The position numbers and the translations under genes are program-made. 64,000 bases of DNA from Porogramme epimiltina (Eukaryota > Basidiomycota > Agaricomycetes > Polyporales > Polyporaceae): contig FTLJ01000428.1 of NCBI GenBank assembly GCA_900155495.1, positions 1 to 64,000 on the forward strand, given 5' to 3'. The notes under the pieces are model-generated. The model worked only from the letters and a program-made list of their open reading frames with translations, was not told where the DNA came from and ran no database searches. Positions 1-11,043 of this stretch are shown piece by piece (the stretch's first letter is position 1; each line of letters opens with the position of its first letter).

Positions 1-47
1 CGCACCCCCTCGCCCCCCAACTCCCCCGCCCCGCCCCCCTGTCCACC

Positions 48-1526
48 ATGCCAGGCGGTCTCCCGACACCCTCGACGAACTCAGAGTCTACCGGCGTGGA
101 GAAAAAAGAAGACCTCGAAGGCGCGATCCCCATCCATGACCAGCCCCAGCCGCTGGACTTGGGGCGCACCACGTCCACCCTCTCCCGGCGGAGCGGCGGC
201 GTGCGCAGCGACGTCGGCTCCGTCATCGCGCGACACGAGTCCGTCGCCGACGCCGAGTCGCTCGCGTCCATCGACCGCCCGCCGAGCGAGGCGGAGAAGC
301 TGCCCCCGTCCAAGATCTACCACCCCCTCTCGTTCCCCGTGCTCGCGCTGCTCATGCCCGCCTCCGTCTTCGGCGTGCTCGCCCGCCTCGGGCTGCAAGC
401 GATCACGACCTACGACGGGCGCAGCATCTTCCCCCTCGCGTGGATTCAAGCTGCGGGGTGCCTCGTCATGGGCTTCGCTCTCGGATTGAAAGAACCGTTC
501 GGTCAATTGTGAGTAGCCTTCAGGCGTTGCGCCACCGTTTCCACCCCGACCTCGCGGCGCCCCTCCCTCACCCCCCTTCCTCTGCGGGCGCGGAAGCCCC
601 GTGCCCTGTTCTGCTAAATACGCTCACACTCATGGTTTGCCCCTTTCAGCTACGGCCCGCTCTACACTGCCGTCACCACCGGCTTCTGCGGGTCGCTCAC
701 CACGTTCTCGGGGTGGCAGCTGGACGTGTTTGAGTCCTGGATCAACGGCACCGCATCCCACCGCGACTGGTTCCGAGACGTGAGTATCCCGCGCCGACCG
801 TACTGAACGCTCCCGACTCGCACTCATCTCGCACCCATCGCACTCACCGCACCCTAATCGCACCCGTCGCTTCACCCGCGCACTGCGTTGCACCGCACCC
901 CGCAGGCCATCGACGGCGTCGGCAAGACCGTCTTCACGCTCGCCATCGCCCTCTCCGCCGTCTCCTTCGGCACGCACCTCGCCACCCTCGCGCGCCCGCG
1001 CCTCCCCGCGCTCCCCCCGCCCGCGCGCCCGGTCCGGTACGCGCTCTCCGCGCTCGCCGTGCTCACCTACGCCGCCACGCTCCCCGCGTACTTCCGCCTC
1101 TCCCCCCGCTTCCGGCACGACGCCACCGCCGCGCTCCTCTTCGCCTTCCCCGGCGCCCTCGCGCGCTACCTCCTCTCGCTCGGCCTCAACCCCCGCCTCC
1201 GCCTCTTCCCCCTCGGCACCTTCGCCGCCAACGCGCTCGGCACCGCCCTCCTCGCCGCGTTCGAGGCGCTCCAGAGCGTGCGCGCGCCTGCGGGCCCGCT
1301 GGGGCCCGGCGCGTGCGCGCTCGTGAAAGGCCTCGGCGACGGCTTCTGCGGGAGCCTCACGACGATCAGCACGTTCGCGGCCGAGGTCGACGCGCTCGAC
1401 GGCCGCCGCGCGTGGATCTACGTCTGCCTCAGCTGGTTCGTCGGCCAGGCGCTGCTCGCCGTTATCCTGGGCCCCGCGATCGGCTCGGGGCACGTCGGCA
1501 GGCAGGTCACTTGCGTGTTCGAGTGA
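48..1526 (+). CDS. FEX1: Fluoride export protein, two fused CrcB/FEX domains
   Basis: Exons 48-508, 650-779 and 906-1526 give 403 residues. Fungal FEX proteins export fluoride across the plasma membrane and are fused, antiparallel two-domain versions of the bacterial CrcB/Fluc channel. The sequence shows the hallmark motif twice: GFCGSLTTFSGW in exon 2 and GFCGSLTTISTF in exon 3, each beside hydrophobic segments (about 8-9 in total). Residues 1-100 are a polar, Ser-rich cytosolic leader that ends before the first membrane segment (HPLSFPVLALLMPASVFG). Both introns are short with GTGAGT donors. The ATG at 48 is the first in the window, but only 47 nt lie upstream, so an earlier start outside the window cannot be excluded. 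The family call is secure because both pore motifs are intact. Confidence 0.93.
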
Positions 1527-2856
1527 GACGAAGGGAGGCTCGCTTAGCCGTGTAGTTGTACTTGGGTCTCGGGTTCATACCCTTAATCTTTCCCGTAGAT
1601 AGATAGCGAAATGTTTACTTCGGAACATGTACGAGTTTAGATCTATCTTTTGGAATGAGCACCGTGCTTCGAACACCGGGCGTCACGTTGCAGGACAAGT
1701 TTGGATTGTGAGGTCACACGACAGACCGGAAGAGTCGGTTTTTCGAGTTTGTTTCATTTCTCGACGGAGCACGGGTCCCGTATACTACAGAAGTCGTCGG
1801 TAGAGTTTGTTTGCTACAGAGAAAAGATGGGCCGTCGCCCGCCCGCCTCCCACTCAACGACGCGGGCCACCTCAGCCGCCCCGCGCCCCGTCGCCACCGC
1901 CACTTCACTTGCCCGAACGCGAAAAAAACCGAAAATACGACCAGTAGAAAATGGGGGGAGATATGAAGCGAAAAGCGGCTCAGAGCCGGGTAACTGATGG
2001 AAGCACAACATAGGTATGTGCACTTGCGTAGGGGTGGAGGGGGGTAACGTATGTGGGTGATAATGGTAATGATATTGATGATGCAACCGGACCAGAAGGG
2101 GAAGACTTGGAGGGGAGCAGGAGCGGACGACGGAGGGGCGAGGCCGCGTCTGGGACGGGTAGGGCTCGAGCCTGACCGGGGTCGGAGACGTGAGAATGCG
2201 CGGGTTGAAGCCGAGTGAGGATTGGGGGAGGGAAGACGGGGGGGGCGAGGGAAGTGAGGGATAAATAAACGGGGCGCTGTGCTTGATGGATGGAATTAGG
2301 ATATATGCAATCGATGCTGATGATATATCGTAGCATTGGCGGCGAATGCGTCGTTGAGTGATGGAGGAGAAGGCGAAGACGATAGACAGTAGATGGCAGC
2401 AGTCAGGTTGGATGGGCCGGCGGACGGGACCTGAAGGCCCCGCGGCCGCCCGATGGGGGGTAGCGCAGAATGTGGGTTGTGGGAGCCGAGAGTCGTCTAG
2501 TGCGTGGGGTCGTAAGGTATGTCGTCATTAAGATGGGGTCGTGAGGTGCGCCTCGGAGAGATGCGTATCGAATAGCACGGAACAGTCTATGTGCAGGAAA
2601 GCGACGAAAGAGCTGGATGATGTGCGGGACGGAGCGGACCGGGTACGGATGCTGCCGTAGCATTCGCGCGGACGCGGGTGTGGGGCGTCGGCACGGAGCG
2701 ACAGCAGCAACTCTGAGTAGGCCGTAAATTCCGAATGGTGGGCGGCGGCGGTGGCAGGAGCTAGTGCTCGCGCGGCCGTGAAACGGCTTGCGGGGGAAGG
2801 ACGGATTGCGCCAGGGGGTAGGGTATGCATTATCGATGGCCGGCGCCGCGGGTGGA
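1527..2856. other. Convergent intergenic region, no gene seen
   Basis: About 1.3 kb between the 3' ends of FEX and the TVP38-like gene. Composition is more AT-rich and less biased than in the flanking exons. I see short ORFs without family motifs or splice context, no tRNA and no repeat array. It probably holds the two 3' UTRs. Confidence 0.6.
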
Positions 2857-4428
2857 TCAGAGGGGGAGCGCCTCCTTTTCGCGGATGAGGGTCTCGAGCT
2901 CCTTCTGGGAGGCCTCCCGCGTGCGCGAGTGGGACGCAGACCGGATGCGACTGCGCCACTCCCTAACCCAGGCCCACCTCCGTGCCTTCTCCTCGGCGGT
3001 GCCGAGCGGGGCGGATGCCGCCGAGGCGGCTGCCACAGCGGACGCCTTGCTGGAGAGCCACGCCTTGAGGTGATTGCGGCCGAGGATAGGGGCGAGGGAG
3101 AGGAAGGACAGGAGGGCGAGCTTCATGACGATCTCGGGCGAGGTGAGGATCGACTGCACCGACTGCGACGGGCGCGGGTTCGTCGCGAGGGTCTGGAGGA
3201 TGTCGCCGATCTGGCACGTTACCGCCGTCCACGGCAGCGACCCTATGAGCGCGCCGAGGAAGCAGTCCCATATCGCGACCCCACAGACGCCGCACGCGAT
3301 ATTGATTCCGGACCAGGGGACGACGCCGATGAGGCGCAGGATGGAGAGCCGCACCCACGCCGCGGAGCCGTCCTTGGAGTCATCGCCCTCGAGCACGGAG
3401 CGGACCATCGCGAGCGGGCGGGGCAGGAGGCGCGTGAGGAAGGGCCCGAGCGGGGCCGCGAGGACGCTTGCTGACAACGAACCCAGCGTCGTCAGCAAGG
3501 TCAAGAGGGGGATCGCAAGCGCCGGCGGGAAGAGCGCGCCGGCGAGGACATTCTGGAGTGACATCAACGCCGTCAGTCAGCCGGTTTCGATCCGACGCGG
3601 GGGACGCATTACTCACCGCGAGCACGCTCCCCGGTATTGACCAGCTGTGCATCCAGATCGTGACGGCGGAGAGGACGCCGACGACGTGCGTGGTCGACAG
3701 CGCCCCGCTCTGCGCGTAGCCGTGCAGCTCGCGGCCGAGCTGCGCAAGGTCCGGCAGGTTGCGCGGCCAGCCGGCGGTGATCGGGAGCGTCGACGCGCAC
3801 AGCAGGATGAGCGCGGTGGAGAGTGGGAAGAGGATGAGCACGAAAAGCACCGGCGTGTGCACCTGCGAGGCGTTGGAGCGGGGCGCGGCGGGCGGGCGGG
3901 CGGGAAAAATGAATAAACAAGGGGGCATCACGCGAGCGACGGCAATGGAAGACGCACTGATGGATGGCCCTCCCACAGGCGTCCTTTCGCCTTCGCCTGG
4001 GGCTTCTCGGAGAAGGCGAGGTCCCCAAAGTACGCGCGGGTGGGGGACGCGGACATTGGGAGGATGGTCGAGTCGTCGGTGCTCGCACGACTGTGGAGGG
4101 GTGACGACGGCGTCGACGGGAAGCTCTGTTCGGGGCCGCCGGCGGTGGCGGGGTGGAGGGCCTGCGCCCAGGACGCGAACATGGACGCGAGTTTTGAGCG
4201 TGGCGCAGGCTTCTCGCGCGGGGGCGGGATAGAGAGGGAGAGGGCGGGCGTGTCCCTCATGCAGGGCGTGCAGGGTGTGCCCGGGATGGGGGCGAGCTCG
4301 GAGGGCAAGTGCAGCGACGATGAGCGGCGGCGTCCGAGGGAGGCGAGGGTCAGCGGGGGGCGGACATTTGTGGAGGACGCGCGATGTCTGTTGGGGGGCG
4401 GGACGGGGAGGGAGGAGGCGGCGGACAT
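2857..4428 (-). CDS. TVP38: TVP38/TMEM64 (SNARE-associated/DedA, VTT domain) Golgi membrane protein
   Basis: Exons 4428-3958, 3862-3617 and 3552-2857 give 470 residues. Residues 1-155 form a Pro/Ser-rich cytosolic region. Membrane segments follow (TPVLFVLILFPLSTALILL, then VVGVLSAVTIWMHSWSIPG). The VTT core continues into exon 3, with LAGALFPPALAIPLLTLLTTLGSLSA, then VVPWSGINIACGVCGV and a GALIGSLPW motif typical of TVP38 proteins. The C-terminus is charged and probably coiled (EKARRWAWVREWRSRIRSA). In yeast Tvp38 sits in Tlg2-containing Golgi compartments; VTT proteins such as TMEM41B and VMP1 are lipid scramblases, so lipid movement is a plausible inferred role. The ATG at 4428 begins the conserved frame. 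A longer in-frame ORF continues upstream, but its composition is that of a leader. Both introns preserve frame. Confidence 0.85.
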
Positions 4429-5596
4429 GGCCAGAAAGCAGAGGAGAAGAGGGAACGGGAGCGCGACAGGGCCGGCCTGAAATACCAGTCGGCGCTTGTC
4501 CTCGTCGAACGCCTTCTTTGATTTTTCTGTTGAAACCCCGTAACCGACATCACGTTCTGCCCCAATCCGGCCGTTCCACCCACGGCCCTCCCCGGCCAAC
4601 GTCCAGCTTACGTCTCCCCGCTTGCGTGTTCTCTTGCGCGCCCGCCCCCGGAGCCCGCGCCCGAATACGCTCCTGTCTCCCCCCCAGCCGCTGCCCTCGC
4701 CCCCAGCCCGCCATGTGGCCCCAGCCGCCTCCTCGGCCAGCCCCTCGCCCGCCGCCGAGCGCGGCCAGGCCCCGTCCGTCGTAGAAACGCAGACGCGGCC
4801 AGGCCGTGGGCTGGCAGGGAGCAAGGCGCGCACCGGGTTCGCTGTCAGCATCAGTCCCACGAGCGGCACAAATGGAGGGCGTCGACTGCCCCAACGGCGC
4901 ACGCACGCGAGCGGCATTACGGCCGATCGTGCGTCGTCGGCTCGGATGCCCTGTGGGTGCGCTTGAATGAATGGCAAAAGCAGCCGCATACACAGCGACG
5001 CTGGCCGCCGCCGGGCGCCCTCCACTGTATCAACACTCCCGACTCCCGATCGCGGCCGACCCCTCCTCCGCCCGCCCGCGTCATCCCCGGCGCCCCATCT
5101 CTCGCTCCGTCAGCCGTCGTAAGCCCCTCCGACCAGCCACATTCCCAAACTCCGTTTTGCGGCATCTCTCACACAGGGCACAGGTCTCGAGACCGCCCCT
5201 TATGACCGGTCCTGACTTGAACGCCGCCCGTCTCGGCTAACTGTGGCATCCTCTCGTAGCACGAGGCTCGGCGATGACTCCTCTCTGCTGAGGAGCGCGC
5301 ACCGCACAGCTCCGCGGCTGCCGACGCACGCGAGCCTTCTGCGGCCCCTCTCCTCCATTCCGATGCACGCTTCGAACGGCACCCTCACTCGCTTCCTACT
5401 TCCCGCGAGGCTACCACAGAGGGGAAAGGGCGGCGCATGGGGGTCCGGCATTGAGTATAATCGCATAGAGTTACAACGAATGCATGCATAGCATCATGGA
5501 ATCGACGAGCCCGAATCTGCCCCCGGCGCGGCGCGAGCGTAGCGTAAGGTGAGGATGTGTGTCATCGAGGAGGCCCTCTCCCTGCACGCTCTCTTT
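4429..5596. other. Intergenic/leader region, no gene seen
   Basis: About 1.2 kb between the TVP38-like start and the eL36 stop. The + strand is strongly C-rich, so long open frames appear on both strands by composition alone. None shows a family motif or splice logic. It should hold the TVP38 promoter and leader, and the eL36 3' UTR. Confidence 0.6.
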
Positions 5597-6105
5597 TTAG
5601 TGCGCTCTCCTGCTCTCCTGGATGACGGTGCCGAGCTCCTCGAGCTTGCGCTTCGAGCGAAGGAGCGTCCCCAGCTGCAAAAGTGATGGCTTTGATGAGC
5701 AAATCGCAGAGCCGCAAGAAACCAGCAGTGCACCCACCCGCTTCTTCGTGAGCTTACGCGCCTTCTTGTCCTGAAGATGGGTGGGATCCACATTTAAGAG
5801 GGCTGGAGGTGAAAGACGGATTGATGGCAGACGCACCTTGGAGTTCCTCAACAACTCCATAACCCGACGCTCGTAAGGCGAGAAGCCGACGACCTCCCGG
5901 ACGACGGAGCGCACGAACTTGGTGCGCGCGGACTGGATGCCCTTGCGGTGGCTGGGCTTCACAGTCTTGGGGATGGGGGTCGTGGGGTGGCCCTTGTTGA
6001 GACCGTGACGAAGGTCTGTCCAATCGAAAAAGCAAAATGCCAGCGTACACAGTCAGCGGTTGCCTACACGTCCAGCACGAAGGGATACGCACTGCTACGG
6101 GCCAT
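5597..6105 (-). CDS. RPL36: 60S ribosomal protein eL36
   Basis: Four coding exons: 6105-6093 (13 nt), 6015-5837, 5770-5738 (33 nt) and 5674-5597, giving 100 residues, the usual eL36 length. The assembled start [17 protein letters not shown] and the core [52 protein letters not shown] match the family end to end. It is a basic protein of the large ribosomal subunit near the exit-tunnel side. The first exon holds only ATG plus ten bases, and its junction splits an Asn codon. Short first coding exons are common in fungal ribosomal protein genes. No snoRNA signature was found in the three introns. Confidence 0.96.
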
Positions 6106-6406
6106 TTTCTTGACGTCTTGAGGCTGCTGGTTGCTGTTGGGACGGTCGTGGACGATGGAGTACTTTCAATACACGTGACGCTACGGGGTGGCTGCTGCTG
6201 CTGTACAGTTGCACACTCGATTCGGACGGCACATTCCCACGGTTTCAATGCCCAATATCTACTTGTAGATTGTATTGTATACCTCTCTCTCTCAGCACCA
6301 TGATGACTCTCCCCCAAATGTAGTGCTCTAGCGACATATAAGAATCGATGTATATGAAAGTAGCGTGAACGGGACGGCGGGAAATAATAAGTCAAAGCAT
6401 TGTCCA
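6106..6406. other. eL36 promoter and CK2-beta 3' end
   Basis: Short spacer between the eL36 start and the CK2-beta stop, both on the minus strand. It contains an AT-rich patch around 6240-6370 and no coding signal. Confidence 0.5.
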
Positions 6407-8030
6407 TCAGCACACCTGCGCCCTGGTGCTCGGGCCTCTAGGCACCCACTGCCGAAGGATCTGGAGCTTCCCGCTCACTGGAGTGGGCGAGGACTCCTTC
6501 AGGTCGTCGCGAGGGGTCGGAGGGGGCCCGCTCGACGCCGGGGACGATGGAGGGTTCGTCGGGGGCGGCGACTGCAGGCCGGGCGCCCCGTTCGACACCG
6601 TCCGTCCCTTCATGGGCGAATCGCCGCCCTCTTCCTCTTCTTCCTCCTCTTCGTCATCGTCGTCATCCTGTGCATCCTGTGCGAACGGGAGCGTGAGTCA
6701 CCACGTCAAAGAGGGAAGCGCGCTGTGATCCTTACGGGGTCAAAGTCCTCCATGGGCCGGTCCTCGTCCACGTGCCCCTCGTCATCGTCGTACTGGTCGT
6801 CGTCGTCGATCCAGCGCCCCCGCCAGTCAACCAGGTCGAGCTCCTCCGCGTTCTCCGGGCGCGCGCGCATCCACTGCATCCGCGGCCCGCACTTTGCGCG
6901 CTCGCTCACCCTGAACCCGTAGATCTTGGGGATGTACACCTTGCCCGCCGCGCGCTTCTGGCCCCCGTACGGGTTCGGGTTCACGAACGGCGGCTGGTTC
7001 GACGCCGAGCTCGCCGACGAGCGCGGCGACGTCGACGAGGGCGACGACGCCTTCCAGAACGGCGCCGGCGCGAGCTCGCGGTAGCTCTGGAAGAAGAGGT
7101 GCGCGAACGTCGTGCCGAAGAACGCGCCTGCGCACGCGCGGTTCGTCCGTTCGTCAGCGCGTGCGAGATGCGGAAACGGCGCGGGAAGGGAGAGGCTCAC
7201 CGTCGACGCCCTGGAAGCGGCTGCTCGGCGGGGTGTAGATGTCGTTGCAGTTCGGGCAGAACAGCTTCACGGTGTCCAATCCGGGTAGATCGGAGCGGCC
7301 GCACGGGACCACATTGCACCCATTGCAGTACACGCGGGGGCACGAGCCAAATACGCCCGCCTCGTACTTGTCGACCTGTGAGAACGCCGATGTAGGCCGC
7401 GTTTGGTGTATGAATGTTTATGTGTGAACGCTTACCATAGCCTGCAACCCGGCCCGTGTCAGTATGTACCGCTGGTGGCAGAGCCCGTAGAGAAGCTCCG
7501 CGGATGCCTCGACAATTGAGACATCGGGGATTTTGGACGTGTCTTCATCTGGGAGAGGAGGGAATTACAGAGACGGGCGCGACGCGACTGCGGTAGAACT
7601 GACCTGGCTCCATATCCAAGACCATCTCCATAGCCTCCTTCCAGAATGGAACCATGACGTTGAGACCCGTGAGATTGAAGTCGTCTTCAATGAAGTCCTC
7701 GGCGACTTCGCAGAAGTATTCGTGTCCGGGGAGGGAGCAGAACCAGCTGATCCATGTCAAGGTAGATGTCGGAGTGGAAGAGCCTGGTGGTTGGGGCGTG
7801 CATTAACGGTAGGACGTGTAAAAGTGTCACCAAGGTAGATGTATAGTTCATTTAGCGGTCAACGGAAGGGTAAGTTCATAGCGGGAGAAGGAACACGCAC
7901 TGTAGCCCTCCTCCTGCTCCTCCGCGTCCTCCATCTCTTCATCTCCCTCGCCGGTGCCACTGATGGTCTCCTCGTCTTGCAACGTCTGCTCGCCCGTGGG
8001 TATGTTGCTGTAGTCGGTTCTCCGAGACAT
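6407..8030 (-). CDS. CKB1: Casein kinase 2 regulatory (beta) subunit
   Basis: Six exons: 8030-about 7901, 7783-7604, 7548-7436, 7375-7201, 7127-6736 and 6676-6407, giving about 419 residues. CK2 beta dimerises through a zinc ribbon and docks the catalytic subunit. Diagnostic stretches are TWISWFCSLPGHEYFCEV, EDDFNLTGLNVMVPFWKEA, ELLYGLCHQRYILTRAGLQ, and the zinc-binding pairs CPRVYC and CPNC about 20 residues apart. The N-terminus carries an acidic segment (GEGDEEMEDAEEQEE). The protein is longer than the usual 210-280 residues for two reasons: a Ser/Ala-rich insert (about 30 residues) lies between the SYRELAP and VYIPKIYGFRV parts of the C-terminal lobe, and a long acidic tail (WRGRWIDDDDQYDDDEGH, then DDDDDEEEEEEE) follows it. 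The last acceptor has two in-frame choices (GAT GCA CAG or just after it). Confidence 0.93.
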
Positions 8031-8474
8031 CGGGGCGCAGCTAGAGGGTGTTGCGAGTGAGGAGATGGCAGGACAAGACGGGAGGTCGTCGTAACGATTG
8101 GAAGTGCATGGCCACCACGAGGATAGGGCGCTTCTGTCCATATTTGGAAGGTAGGGTTGTACGCGAACAACTCAAAGTAGTATCAACCTCATTAAATAAC
8201 AGTGCTATGATTCATTTCGCGTACGACGAGCAGTGTCGGCCAGTGTAGACCGAGGCACTCAAGCGGGTATCATTAATTATACAAGGAAGAGATTGATACA
8301 AGGAGTGTTCCGATTATTTCGAGTTATCATTAATTAAGGAATGTAGTGATTAGCGATCGAATCAAGGCGATGGAAACAGTAGTGGAAATGAGCGTATGCC
8401 AGGATCCGCTGGTGGGGTATAAGCACGGGGATGCTGTAAGGTATAACTCGCTTGCGAGGTGAATGAGTGGATCA
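8031..8474. other. CK2-beta promoter and BTB gene 3' region
   Basis: AT-richer spacer on the minus-strand side of CK2 beta. It includes the near-repeat words ATCATTAATTA around 8268-8338. No gene seen. Confidence 0.5.
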
Positions 8475-9423
8475 TTAAGGAGATGCAGGGGGGTTTGAGA
8501 GACCGAACACATCCTTCACAATATCGCAAAGGATAGCATCGACGGCTGCACTATATCCTCGCCTCTTGGAAGTGAAACAGCAGCCACACACACCCTTTCT
8601 ATGTGCTATCTCCCTGGCAGAAGCCACCTTGACGAAGGCACCCAGACCGATATCGTGAGCTTCATCTAGAGAGATAGATTGAGGGCGGGAAATGATCTCC
8701 ATGTAGCATGGGATGAGCTCGTGTCCGGGGAGATCGTAACGCTCCCAAAGAATAATCTTCTTCATGGGGTCAATGTACATCTTCCTGAGCTGATCGACAG
8801 CGTAGTCGCGAAGGTCGTCCATTTCCCAGCGGTCAGCTTGGTCGACGATGGATGTCCATTCGTCAACGGTGGTGACGCTGCAAGAGCCAAGGGTGCTGAA
8901 GCGGGCGTTAAGAAACGTTGAGAAGAGACCGGATAAAACATACGAGGGATATATCAACCGTAGCAAGCACGTAAAGTTGGAGGCTTTCACACCAGCGAGA
9001 AATATTGGATTCTCGTCAGAGAGACCCTCCGTTGAGTTAAGGGGTTGTGGTACTTCGAACAACTCGCGGAACACAGGAGAGTGGCGTTCGAGCAGTGACC
9101 TATGTACCCTGTACTGTGTATTTTCAACCTGAGATAGTCTCGTTAACGATGCATGAAGCAGAGGGTTTTAATGTGTAGAATACCTGGAAGATCGCATTTC
9201 CGTCCATGAAGAAGTATTCTGGATGTTTCTGCACGTCTGCTGCTCTCGTGTGGTCCATGGCATGCACACCTATAGAGGCGGAGCCAGATGGCTCATAAGA
9301 GCAGCCGCCTGTGTGTTTCCGGCCACCATGCTCCTTAACGACGGAACACCCACTTCGGGGTGTTGAAGGTGGTTGAAGCGTCACCGAGTCCGCGGGGTCC
9401 AATTGTGACAAGAGAGCTGGCAT
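8475..9423 (-). CDS. BTB/POZ domain protein, basidiomycete type
   Basis: Exons 9423-9184, 9128-8944 and 8895-8475 give 281 residues. The BTB fold covers about residues 65-175: VQKHPEYFFMDGNAIFQVEN, then YRVHRSLLERHSPVFRELFEVP, then FTCLLRLIYPSTLGSCSVTTVDEW, the usual first half. It is followed by a helical region (WEMDDLRDYAVDQLRKM, then WERYDLPGHELIPCYMEII) common in the very large BTB family of mushroom genomes. No Kelch, MATH or zinc-finger domain is attached. Members may act as CUL3 adaptors, but nothing here shows a substrate. Intron 2 (48 nt) uses a GTATGT donor. Reading through it would destroy the BTB alignment, so it is probably always spliced. It is divergent from the PUB gene, with a 544-bp shared upstream region. 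Confidence 0.85.
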
Positions 9424-9967
9424 GACGAGGGCTCAGGATCAAGACAGGTGGATGTATCTGTAGTTGTGTTTGCGTCTTAGGTATCGATGAGAGTAAGGTA
9501 AGTGACGATGCGTGTGGCTCAGCCACGAAGTGCAAAGGCAAGAAGGATTGCGTTTGACGGACGAGCGCCCACCACTTCAAGGATTCTGGAGGCGATATAC
9601 CACGTGATCGCGTCATTGCCGAGATCATTCGCTTTTGCTCGCGGTGCTGAATTCCAGCCCGTGTGGTCGCTCTTCGTTCCCAAGAACCGACTGGCGGCAT
9701 CGATGAATGCTGCAGCACGTTCCAAGGTTCATTTGTGTACGTGCTAACTGCAATCGCGTGGGATTTTACGTGCTTGTGCGCCCCGCAGAATCACGGAAGC
9801 ACCCATGCCTCAACTTCATCTACCGCAGCTGCAGGGCTTCTCGGTCCTTCTCGGTTCTGCGGCCATCGTGACCACCTCGCGCCAGATATCATCCCAGGCT
9901 ATATATACCAGACAGTCTCAGTCTCTTGTCCCATCCCACCCAACAAAGCTGTAGCTCCAGATCCCCC
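9424..9967. other. Divergent promoter region, BTB (-) and PUB (+)
   Basis: A TATATATA run lies at about 9900-9907, pointing to transcription of the + strand gene starting near 9930-9940. A minus-strand ORF of about 125 codons crosses this region, but it lacks family motifs and overlaps the BTB first exon in another frame. Confidence 0.5.
9900..9907 (+). promoter_or_regulatory. Candidate TATA box of the PUB-domain gene
   Basis: TATATATA lies 60-70 bp before the preferred ATG (9968) and only about 20 bp before an upstream in-frame ATG (9926). Initiation about 30 bp downstream would leave the 9926 ATG out of the transcript, which supports 9968. This is inferred from spacing only. Confidence 0.4.
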
Positions 9968-10928
9968 ATGAGGTCCTCTAAAGCCCTCGTAGCCCAGCGA
10001 GCGGAAGTGGCGGCAGCAGCAGAGCGACGCGTGCATGCTCTCCGTGAAGCCACTCCGTCTCATTATTCGTACATGGCGCATGATGCGGACCATACCCTTC
10101 GTCAGGCCTTCCGTTGCCAAATTGATCGCGATATAATTGCTGCAAATAAGCGGGGGGATGCGATCCAGTGTCTCAAGGTGTGTAACCTGTTGTTCATCTT
10201 TTAATAGTTCTGGATGAGTGTATGGTGATGACCGGGCCCCGGGATGCCATAGGTTGTTTTGCTGCTCGCGCAAAATATTTTGAAGGATCCCAAGGACTTG
10301 ACGAAGCACAGGTTCAAGCCCACGAATTCTCTCATTCAAAAATGGATCGTTCTGCCGCCAGGCGTACTTGAATTAGTCGTAGAGGTTCGTTGCGTCCACT
10401 TATACACACAAATAGTCCTGTTATGACCTCGTACACTCATACACGCACATTCTGTCATGTAGCTTGGCTTCCGAGAAAGGGTATCGTCTCACACGCCCAT
10501 TATGAATATTCTATGCTGATGTCCGGTGCTGCGACGTGCACAGGTGGAAGACTTCCAGCCCTACTATGTGTTTCATGGGCAGGACTACAAGAACTTGCGG
10601 ATAGGCTCCGCGATTATTGAAGAGGTCCTTGAGCGCGAAACAAAGAAGGAAACAGAAGACCGGCGTCGAGCTGAGCGCGTGAAAGCGGAAGAAGATGCGG
10701 CTAAACAGAATGTACACTTGATGCGCACGTTGAAAACTTGAAATTTCTCATCACTCTATCCCACAGGTGTACAATAGATTCATAGACGATAGGCGGTCTG
10801 TTGCTGCGAGGGCACAACGTGAGAAGTATTCCGGCCAGTACGAGAAAGGGCTCCCAGCTCGACGGGGAGGAGGCCCTGCCCAGGGCAATATTGCGACACT
10901 GCACGGATCAGGCAGACCCTGCGACTAG
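9968..10928 (+). CDS. PUB (PUG) domain protein
   Basis: Five exons: 9968-10177, 10253-10384, 10463-10480, 10544-10711 and 10767-10928, giving 229 residues. The PUB domain spans about residues 25-135: FRCQIDRDIIAANKRGDAIQ, LLLAQNILKDPKDLTKHRF, NSLIQKWIVLPPGVLELVV, then LGFRER and VEDFQPYYVF. PUB domains (PNGase, UBXN6, HOIP) bind the C-terminal tail of the p97/Cdc48 ATPase, so a Cdc48-linked role is likely but inferred. The remainder is a charged coiled-coil-like helix (EEVLERETKKETEDRRRAER) and a Gly/Arg-rich tail. No transglutaminase (PNGase), UBA or UBX domain is present. Exon 3 is only 18 nt and restores the LGFRE motif expected at the end of the PUB core. Confidence 0.83.
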
Positions 10929-11043
10929 CTGTAATATCACCCATATCTCCGAATTATGACGGATTGATAGCGAACTTGTCCGAACTCTCTATGATACAGC
11001 AAGGGGATCGACATGATAAACATACAAAGTGGTCCGAATTGCC

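Noticed and set aside
3928..5025. 365-codon minus-strand ORF upstream of the TVP38 start
   Set aside because: Only its last 157 codons (from 4428) join in frame to the conserved domain. The upstream part is C/G-rich leader without motifs.
9335..9718. 127-codon minus-strand ORF in the BTB/PUB spacer
   Set aside because: It overlaps the BTB first exon in another frame and shows no recognisable domain.
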